Assembly: GCA_964448185.1 (NCBI GenBank)
Contig: CAYUVO010000043.1
Location: 1 to 20,079 of the forward strand
DNA length: 20,079 nt
Reading direction: 5' to 3'
Source: OFTM382 sp964448185
Lineage (GTDB): Bacteria > Planctomycetota > Phycisphaerae > Phycisphaerales > UBA1924
The notes under the pieces are model-generated. The model was not told the origin of the DNA and made no database searches. It saw only the letters and a program-made list of their open reading frames with translations. The position numbers and the translations under genes were made by a program. Positions 1-5,470 of this stretch are shown piece by piece (the first letter of the stretch is position 1; each line of letters opens with the position of its first letter).

Positions 1-352
1 ACACCGATCGTTCCCCCCGCCAAGCTCCTAAAAATGGCGTCAGATGCCCTGCCCCGTAGTCAATGCTGCCGCTCGTTCGCCCGTCGCTCCCGAACCAGTA
101 CACCGCGTCCCCGTTCCCGATCTGCGCAGGCTCAAAGTATGCCAGTGGCATCGCTCGATCCTGATACGCCCCGCCGTACATCGACCACCCCATCGCGAGT
201 TGACGAACCTGCGACAAGCACACCGCTTGGCGACCAAGCCCGCGTGCAGCTCCCAGCGAGGGCAACAACACCCCCACCAACACCGCGATGATCGCGATCA
301 CCACGAGCAACTCGATCAGCGTAAACCCGTTGCGTCGTAAGTCTCTTGTCAT
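1..352 (-). CDS. Pseudopilin (prepilin-type N-terminal methylation protein), 3' end cut by window edge
   Basis: Only the first 117 residues lie in the window; the reading frame is open to base 1. After a short basic leader (MTRDLRRNG) comes the type IV pilin/type II secretion cleavage motif G-FTLIELLVV at about residues 9-18, with Glu five residues into the mature protein. A hydrophobic helix follows to about residue 33, then a soluble region containing QVRQLAMGWSMYGGAY and DAVYWFG. This layout is that of the large planctomycete family of pseudopilin-like proteins, which are exported and processed by prepilin peptidase; individual roles are mostly unknown. The ATG at 352 overlaps the stop of the upstream propeller gene as ATGA, so the two are probably translationally coupled and share the B12-riboswitch transcript. 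It could equally be a general secretion pseudopilin. The family call is firm; the specific function is not known. Confidence 0.88.
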   Translation of the reverse strand, partial: MTRDLRRNGFTLIELLVVIAIIAVLVGVLLPSLGAARGLGRQAVCLSQVRQLAMGWSMYGGAYQDRAMPLAYFEPAQIGNGDAVYWFGSDGRTSGSIDYGAGHLTPFLGAWRGERSV

Positions 353-1938
353 GGCCGGCGCCCCGCGATCATGTCCCACCATTCGTTGCGACGCACAAAC
401 CCTTCGAGAGCTGCCGCATCACTCGCGTTCACCACGCCATCTAAGTTCACGTCACGCAGGCCGATCCCCCGCTGCCATGCGCGCAGATCGTCCACATCCG
501 CGATGCCATCCCCATCAACATCCGCCCATATCGGCACGCCGAACACCGAGATCCCGTCATCTCCCACCGCGTACACCGTGACAAAGCCCGCTGCGGGCGA
601 ACCCCCGCCCGTCACACCAGCAAACGAATCCACCACAAACCCCGCCTCATCGGGCATCAAGCCAAGATCCACCATCACCAATCCGCCCCCACCACTTCCG
701 CCATCGCGCCCCACCACCGCGAGCGTCCGCCCACGATCAATCCGAACCGTCGGCGCAAACGACCAGCCGCCCGCAGCCAGATACTCCCCGGGCTCGATCT
801 GCCCGTTGCCGTTATCAGCCCACGTCGAGAGCACCGTGTCCCACAGCTCAACCCCGCTCGTCCCGTGATCCGCATACAGCGTCAATCTCGGCACGCTCCC
901 AAACCCCACTGTCCCCGCTGAAACAAGCACCCGCCCATCCTCCAACGGCACCGGCGCCACGCTGGAGCGATCGCTCGCCGCGATCCACTCAATCGCACCA
1001 CTCGCCGCGTCGAGCTTCACCAACCGCGACGAACGATCGCCCCCAAAGAAGTCATACGTCACCCCGAACACTGCATCATCTTTCACACTCATCGGCCCAA
1101 AGAACCCGTCGTCGCCCCCGATGGCGGTGTCCCACACCACCGCCGACACGCCCGACGCAGCCCCCGCGTCCAGACACACCACACGCCCCCCCCCCGTCCC
1201 CGCAAACGTGTCGCCCGTCGTGCCCACATACAAACGCCCGTCGGCGTATGCCGGCGTCGCACCCGAAGCCCCGTCAAACAGATCAACGCTCCACACCACG
1301 TCCCCGGGCTCGTGCGGATTGTTTGTTGCATCGAACGCATCAACATTGATGCACGTCACCGCAGCACCCGTGCCGCCCTGATAAAACCCTTCATAGTCAA
1401 CGATGAACGCGCGGTTCGCTACCCCCAGATCATCGCTCACCACCACGCTCGCATTGACCACATCGCGATTCAGTTGCACTTCCCACTCAAGCACTCCGTT
1501 CACAGAATCAAACGCTTGAACCACCCCATCCAAACTCCCCGGCTGGCCCGTTGTAATCAGCACCATCCCGTTGGTGCGGTCCAACGTCGGGCTGCTCCAT
1601 GAATCAAACACCGCATCGGGCAGCTCGACCCACCACGCCAGCAACCCACTCACCCGATCGACCGCGATCAGCCGCGCGGGTTCGCCACCGCGCTGAATGC
1701 TCATCGCGTACACCCGCTGCGCATCGATCGCTACCCGGCTCGCACCCACCCATCCAAGCTCCTGCGTTACGCCAGGATCACTCGCCGGGAACACCCACGC
1801 CGGGCCGCCCGCAAGCTCGGCGACCGGACCCGTTGTGACATCCACGCGCCCCGCATCGGTGCCGATCATCCCCGGCTGCGCGCACACACAGCGCACGCAG
1901 CCAAGGACCATCAGCAATGAAACCAACCATTCACGCAC
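349..1938 (-). CDS. Secreted PQQ-type beta-propeller protein with C-terminal dockerin-like domain
   Basis: I place the start at a GTG (1938-1936), giving about 529 residues. An ATG at 1956 is in frame but has no well-spaced ribosome site, whereas GGGGAG sits 6 nt before the GTG. The N-terminus (REWLVSLLMVLGCVRCVCA, then QPG) is a signal peptide. The middle holds repeated blades of quinoprotein or PQQ-like type: VSGLLAWWVELP, VNGVLEWEVQL, ASGAIEWIA and GVELWDTVL, each with a Gly-x-x-x-Trp pattern. The last ~58 residues contain two Ca-binding dockerin/EF-hand loops, DVDGDGIADVDD and DVNLDGVVNASD. The gene overlaps the PEP-CTERM gene upstream by 8 nt and the pseudopilin downstream by 4 nt. No PQQ-dehydrogenase catalytic signature was recognised, so a binding or structural role is more likely than an enzyme. 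A run of ten G lies inside the gene (1186-1195). Confidence 0.85.
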   Translation of the reverse strand: MREWLVSLLMVLGCVRCVCAQPGMIGTDAGRVDVTTGPVAELAGGPAWVFPASDPGVTQELGWVGASRVAIDAQRVYAMSIQRGGEPARLIAVDRVSGLLAWWVELPDAVFDSWSSPTLDRTNGMVLITTGQPGSLDGVVQAFDSVNGVLEWEVQLNRDVVNASVVVSDDLGVANRAFIVDYEGFYQGGTGAAVTCINVDAFDATNNPHEPGDVVWSVDLFDGASGATPAYADGRLYVGTTGDTFAGTGGGRVVCLDAGAASGVSAVVWDTAIGGDDGFFGPMSVKDDAVFGVTYDFFGGDRSSRLVKLDAASGAIEWIAASDRSSVAPVPLEDGRVLVSAGTVGFGSVPRLTLYADHGTSGVELWDTVLSTWADNGNGQIEPGEYLAAGGWSFAPTVRIDRGRTLAVVGRDGGSGGGGLVMVDLGLMPDEAGFVVDSFAGVTGGGSPAAGFVTVYAVGDDGISVFGVPIWADVDGDGIADVDDLRAWQRGIGLRDVNLDGVVNASDAAALEGFVRRNEWWDMIAGRRP

Positions 1939-2749
1939 GAAGCGCTCCCCCCCCATCCCTGCGCCGTCGGCTCATCAAGAGCCCGCCCGCGAGCATCGCA
2001 CCAAGACTGCCCGGCGCGGGCACCACATCGGCGAACCCGTCGATCTCGGGCGTCACCCCGCTGCCCATCGCGTTGCTGATGCGCACATACGAGATGCTCG
2101 AAAGTCCGACCGATCCGATGTCCACGCCCGCCCCTCCGCCGCTGGCGTTGTAGCTCGCGATGATGTCCGCAAGCGCCAAACCCGTCGGGTCAAAGCTCGG
2201 ATCCACCGGCTTGGTAAAATCACTCAGCACCGAACCCGCCTGTGACGGGAACGCCTGCGTGACATCCAAATACCCGAGCGTGGGGAACGCGCCATCCGCC
2301 GCCACCGCCGGGATCGCAAACCAATCCACCCCGTTGGCGCTCACTTCGATCAAGCCGCCATCGCTCGAAAGCGAACCCGCGATGCCATCGGGGAACGACT
2401 GGTCAAAGTAGAACGAGTTGCCGAACACCAACAGATCGATCCCAAAGGGATTCGCAGGATCATTGAGCACCGGCTCAGCAAACCGCACCGTCACAAACCC
2501 GCCCTCGCCAATGCTAAACAACTCATCGACTCCGAACGCCGATTGAAAAGGCGTCGTCGGCCCGCCAAACTGACTCGCCGGCGCTGTAAACCGGGTGGGT
2601 TCGCCCAACACATTCGCCGGGTTATCAAAACCCGCGCCCGCCCCGCCCAAACCCACATTAAAATCAACGACCATGTCCGCAAAGGGGTCCGCTGCAGCAG
2701 AGCCAACAAGTGCGTACACCACACCAACACACACATTCAACTTCAACAT
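1931..2749 (-). CDS. PEP-CTERM surface protein, first gene of the B12-riboswitch operon
   Basis: The protein has 272 residues from the ATG at 2749, chosen because GGGAG lies 8 nt upstream and because it starts a good signal peptide (MLKLNVCVGVVYALVGSAAA, cut before DPF). The frame is open further upstream, but that extension would enter the riboswitch leader. The mature domain contains VDFNVGLGGAGAGFDNP, FVTVRFAEPVLND, FGIDLLVFGNSFYFD, IEVSANGVDWFAIP and SISYVRISNA. The C-terminus is a sorting signal: VPAPGSLGAMLAGGLLM at 243-259, then RRRR. PEP-CTERM signals are processed by exosortase and place proteins at the cell surface. The FGN-F core followed by a VS-xDG-W-P segment and a GL-x-x-I-x-YVRI segment resembles, from memory, surface proteins next to BtuG/YncE-type propellers in Bacteroidetes B12 loci; this was not tested. 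It overlaps the next gene by 8 nt. Ligand and function are unknown. Confidence 0.85.
   Translation of the reverse strand: MLKLNVCVGVVYALVGSAAADPFADMVVDFNVGLGGAGAGFDNPANVLGEPTRFTAPASQFGGPTTPFQSAFGVDELFSIGEGGFVTVRFAEPVLNDPANPFGIDLLVFGNSFYFDQSFPDGIAGSLSSDGGLIEVSANGVDWFAIPAVAADGAFPTLGYLDVTQAFPSQAGSVLSDFTKPVDPSFDPTGLALADIIASYNASGGGAGVDIGSVGLSSISYVRISNAMGSGVTPEIDGFADVVPAPGSLGAMLAGGLLMSRRRRDGGGALRA
1945..1950 (-). promoter_or_regulatory. Shine-Dalgarno site deciding the propeller start
   Basis: On the minus strand GGGGAG, the end of an eight-G run, lies 6 nt upstream of a GTG at 1938-1936. The in-frame ATG at 1956 would place this site inside the gene and has only GGG directly abutting it. The GTG start also gives a cleaner signal peptide. 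Confidence 0.6.
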
Positions 2750-2757
2750 CTCGAACA

Positions 2758-2762
2758 CTCCC
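2758..2762 (-). promoter_or_regulatory. Shine-Dalgarno site of the PEP-CTERM gene
   Basis: Minus-strand GGGAG ends 8 nt before the ATG at 2749-2747. It fixes the start well inside the longest open frame and sits directly after the 3' arm of the 2764-2798 hairpin, the position expected for translational control by the riboswitch. Confidence 0.6.
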
Positions 2763-2763
2763 A

Positions 2764-2798
2764 CCGAGGTCTCTATGAAAGGCATGACAGACCATCGG
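2764..2798 (-). promoter_or_regulatory. Stem-loop next to the ribosome site, possible riboswitch expression platform
   Basis: The arms 2764-2772 and 2789-2798 can form a 9-bp stem with one bulged A (2794) around a 16-nt loop. On the minus strand the 3' arm ends one nucleotide before the ribosome site at 2758-2762. No run of U follows, so this is not a classical terminator. A role in opening or closing the ribosome site is inferred from position only. The spacer between it and the aptamer (about 2799-2947) shows no gene or other clear structure. Confidence 0.4.
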
Positions 2799-2947
2799 CT
2801 CAAACCGTGCCGACCAACGCGCAGCACGACCCTCCACAACACATGAGTAGGCTCTCGCACAGGGAATATGTCAGGGGAATACGGGCGAGGAAGGGGGCAC
2901 GCACGCATCGCCACCTGACCCCAAAAACGCGAGGGCCGACGACAGAT

Positions 2948-3118
2948 GCTCCAGGCAGGTCTTCCGGCTCCGGGCTTAGCCAGCCCGCCTTCCCATCAGC
3001 AACAAAGCTAACAGTGGCGTCAAATAGGCTGGCGTCAGCACCCGTTACGGCGGCGCGTCCGCGGCGGCTTTTCACCGCACTTCCCTCTTCACCAACGAAG
3101 CCATCTCCGTCGGCACCT
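2948..3118 (-). ncRNA. Cobalamin (adenosylcobalamin-type) riboswitch
   Basis: Read on the minus strand, the conserved parts come in the right order: AGGTGCC near 3118, GGGAAG and GCGGTGAAAAGCCGC at about 3067-3085, GCCGCCGTAAC at about 3044-3054, GCCACTG at 3012-3018, GATGGGAAGGCG at about 2985-2996, and the B12 box AGCCGGAAGACCTGCCT at 2953-2969. Spacing and length (~170 nt) match the cobalamin riboswitch family, which lowers expression when B12 is plentiful. It lies between the end of hutI and the PEP-CTERM gene and points toward the latter, so it should control the three-gene surface operon. The gene-free stretch 2750-3161 is otherwise its leader; no convincing promoter was picked out, and transcription may start in the hutI 3' end. 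Confidence 0.93.
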
Positions 3119-3161
3119 TGAGCAGCCACAGACTAGCACCACTGCCCCCGCTCCGCCACTG

Positions 3162-4391
3162 TCATCTTTGACACGACGAGTTCTGCCACTCCCTCGCCCA
3201 CTGCCCCCCAACCATCACACGCTCAACGACATTCCCGCCGAAATCGTGCGTCAAAGCCCGCTCGTCGTCCGCGTCCAGCACCACAAGATCAGCCCGCAAA
3301 CCCGGCTCGAGCCGCCCGCGATCCTCAAGCCCAAGCAGCGCCGCCCCCTCGCGAGTGATCGCTGCCAGCGCCTCGCTGCTCGAAAGCCCGCACCGCCGAA
3401 CGCCTAGCGCCGCAGCCATCGCGAGCGACACACAATGCGACGAACCCGGATTGCAGTTCGTCGCCACCACCACCCTCGCGCCCGCGTCGATCAGCGCCCG
3501 GCCATCGGCGTACCGCTCGTCCAAATGAAACCCGCTACATGGCAGCACCACCGCGAACAAGCCGTCAGCGCTCGCTCGACCGATCCGCTCGATCGCTTCG
3601 CTGCCCGTCGCTTCTAAGTGGTCAACGCTCACTGCGCCGAGCCGAATCGCTTCATCGACCATCCCGAGCGCATGAAACTGGTCGGTATGAATCCGCAGCG
3701 GATGCCCAAGCTCTAACGCTCGCTCGAACAACGTGGCACACTCGGCAACACTCCACGCGCCCTGCTCGCAGTACGCATCGACCGCAATATCAGGAAACTC
3801 CGCGTGCACCGCCGGCAGCGTCTCGTCAATCGTTCGCCGAACCGCATCAACCGCGTCCGGGTCTTTGGCATGACCAATGCACGCGGTGGGCACCACCGTC
3901 CCCGCCCATTGTTCGCCCGCTTTGACAATCGCCCGAAGCATTTTGAGTTCGCTCGGCGTATCTAAGCCGTAGCCGCTCTTGACCTCAGCGGTCGTCGTCC
4001 CGTGCGCCATCATCGCGTCAAGCCTGCCGAGCAACCCCTCGACGAGTTCATCCTGCGACGCTGCGCGCACAGCACGCACCGTTGACATGATCCCGCCGCC
4101 CGCTTCCAACAGCTCAAGATACCCCGCCCCCGCAAGCCTCCGCTCCCATTCCTCTCGCCGATCGCCCGCCCAGCACGCGTGCGTGTGCGCATCGACAAAC
4201 CCCGGCATCACCACCCGACCAGCTGCCTCGAACACCTCGCAATTGCTCTCGCCATTTTGGGCAGCTTCAAGACGTTCACCGACTGCCGCAATCACGCCGT
4301 CTTGAACCAAAACGTCGCCGCACTCGTGCATGCGCCCAGCGTCATCCATCGTCACAACACGCCCGCCCCGGATCAGCACTCCGCTCATCAT
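3162..4391 (-). CDS. hutI: Imidazolonepropionase
   Basis: The 409-residue length is typical of this amidohydrolase-superfamily enzyme, which opens the ring of 4-imidazolone-5-propionate to give N-formimino-glutamate, the third step of histidine breakdown, in the cytoplasm. Visible signatures are the metal-binding HTH in GFVDAHTHACWAG (64-76), AEVKSGYGL (135-143), GHA around His174, IHTDQFHALG with His235, VDHLE (256-260) and NPGSS (314-318). The residue before that last motif is Asn312, where many family members have the metal-ligand Asp (ATD-x-NPG). Two adjacent ATG codons (4391 and 4388) overlap the hutG stop; the ribosome site GGGGAG at 4396-4401 is 4 nt from the first and 7 nt from the second, so initiation may be at the second. 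It is the last gene of the hut operon. Confidence 0.95.
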   Translation of the reverse strand: MMSGVLIRGGRVVTMDDAGRMHECGDVLVQDGVIAAVGERLEAAQNGESNCEVFEAAGRVVMPGFVDAHTHACWAGDRREEWERRLAGAGYLELLEAGGGIMSTVRAVRAASQDELVEGLLGRLDAMMAHGTTTAEVKSGYGLDTPSELKMLRAIVKAGEQWAGTVVPTACIGHAKDPDAVDAVRRTIDETLPAVHAEFPDIAVDAYCEQGAWSVAECATLFERALELGHPLRIHTDQFHALGMVDEAIRLGAVSVDHLEATGSEAIERIGRASADGLFAVVLPCSGFHLDERYADGRALIDAGARVVVATNCNPGSSHCVSLAMAAALGVRRCGLSSSEALAAITREGAALLGLEDRGRLEPGLRADLVVLDADDERALTHDFGGNVVERVMVGGQWAREWQNSSCQR

Positions 4392-5299
4392 GATGCTCCC
4401 CGCTCACCGAGCCCACGCATGAACTCAAGAATCAGCCTCGCTGCGAGCCTCGCGCTCCGCCCCTGTGAATCGTTCGGCGGGCTCAACTCCATCACGTCAA
4501 AGCACCGCACCCGCTTGCACCTACCCGCACTGCGAACCCACCGGCACGCCAGCTCCGATGACCATCCCGCCGGGTTCATCGCGCTGACCCCCGGCGCACA
4601 CGACTGGTCGATCACATCGAGATCAAAGCTCACAAACAGCTCGCCTTCGGGCCAAGGCCCTTCGGGTCCGAATGCGTCGATGCGTCCGCCGTGCTCCAAG
4701 AACCACTGCGTGTGCGCACAGCTATTGGCCATCGCATCAAACCCGTGAACGTCGAGCCCTTTGCAATACCCGCCCTCGATCAACCTTCGGAACGGCATCC
4801 CGCTGCCGTCCTGATCTCGAACGTCCAGGTGCGCATCAAAGTACACCCCACGCATCGCGCCGCCTCCCTCTTCTGCTATATGCTCAGCAACGCCACGCAC
4901 AAATGGAAACGTCAGATCGTGCCCGCCGCCGAGCCCGATCGGGATCAGCCCAGCATCCACAATCGTGCGCACCGCTTGCGTCACCCGGCGATGTGTCTCA
5001 TGCAGATCATCGCCCGCAGCGATCACATCGCCCGCGTCGCACGTCGCTGGCCATGTCCCTCCCCCCAACTGGCCCCACGCCTCGGCAGCGCCATATCCCG
5101 CAAGCGCCGCCCGGATCGCCGTCGGACCCTGCGCAGCTCCGAGCCGACCGCCATTGAGCCCCACGCCGGTATCGTCGGGCATCCCGAGCAGCGCCACGCC
5201 GCCGATGGCTTTGTCGCATTCCATGCCCACACGCGCAGCCCATCGACCCGGGCTGATCCCGGTGGGCCATGTTCCTGGTTGCACATGAGGTACGTTCAC
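4388..5299 (-). CDS. hutG: Formimidoylglutamase (arginase/agmatinase family)
   Basis: This 303-residue ureohydrolase has the binuclear manganese ligands of the family: GGGHD (His127, Asp128), DAHLD (Asp155, His157, Asp159) and SFDLDVID (Asp226, Asp228). In this operon the expected reaction is N-formimino-L-glutamate plus water to glutamate plus formamide, the last step of the hut pathway. The N-terminal segment WPTGISPGRWAARV followed by ALLGMPDDTGVGLNGGR is what formimidoylglutamases usually show, more than agmatinases or arginases. The start is a GTG (5299-5297) with only a weak GCGGG before it; an internal ATG at 5224 would remove that conserved N-terminus. It overlaps hutI by 4 nt and lies 12 nt after the peroxiredoxin remnant. 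The substrate call rests on context and overall pattern. Confidence 0.92.
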   Translation of the reverse strand: MNVPHVQPGTWPTGISPGRWAARVGMECDKAIGGVALLGMPDDTGVGLNGGRLGAAQGPTAIRAALAGYGAAEAWGQLGGGTWPATCDAGDVIAAGDDLHETHRRVTQAVRTIVDAGLIPIGLGGGHDLTFPFVRGVAEHIAEEGGGAMRGVYFDAHLDVRDQDGSGMPFRRLIEGGYCKGLDVHGFDAMANSCAHTQWFLEHGGRIDAFGPEGPWPEGELFVSFDLDVIDQSCAPGVSAMNPAGWSSELACRWVRSAGRCKRVRCFDVMELSPPNDSQGRSARLAARLILEFMRGLGERGAS

Positions 5300-5311
5300 C
5301 CCGCGAGCGTA

Positions 5312-5470
5312 TCAGCCCCCGAGCTGACGCACCGCTTCGAGCAGCTCGTCTACATCCACTCGCTTGGAATAGTCCCCGCAAGCATGTGCAAAGCGGATGA
5401 CCCCGCCGCGGTCGATGATGTAGGCCTCGGACACCAAGAGCGTCGCCCATGATTCGGACGAAACCGCTCC
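5312..5470 (-). pseudogene. 3' remnant of a peroxiredoxin-like (AhpC/TSA) gene
   Basis: Directly after the hutU stop, in the same frame, 52 codons run to a TGA at 5314-5312. They read SWATLLVSEAYIIDRGGV, then IRFAHACGDYSKRVDVDELL, and end EAVRQLGG. This matches the C-terminal end of AhpC/TSA peroxiredoxins, where a YVIDRDGVIRYAH-like strand precedes a D-Y-x-x-R and E-E-x-L-x-A-L helix. The thioredoxin fold and the catalytic Cys region are absent, and no start with a ribosome site is visible. I read it as the tail of a gene whose front was lost when the hut genes were joined here. Because the frame is shared, readthrough of the hutU TGA would append it to urocanase, but urocanases normally end at IPMLGK or close by. 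Confidence 0.68.

Noticed and set aside
2750..2914. N-terminal extension of the PEP-CTERM protein to an ATG at 2914
   Set aside because: It would bury the signal peptide about 55 residues in, and the ribosome site supports the ATG at 2749.
2799..2947. Intrinsic terminator between the B12 aptamer and the first gene
   Set aside because: No GC-rich hairpin followed by a T run (minus strand) was found in this stretch.
2543..3121. 192-codon plus-strand open frame across the riboswitch region
   Set aside because: It covers the antisense of the riboswitch and PEP-CTERM gene; low-complexity Arg/Pro/His composition.
2800..3129. 109-codon minus-strand open frame within the riboswitch
   Set aside because: Its codons coincide with conserved riboswitch elements, so RNA structure explains the sequence.
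4691..5452. 253-codon plus-strand open frame antisense to hutG
   Set aside because: No domain pattern; hutG has all metal ligands on the minus strand.
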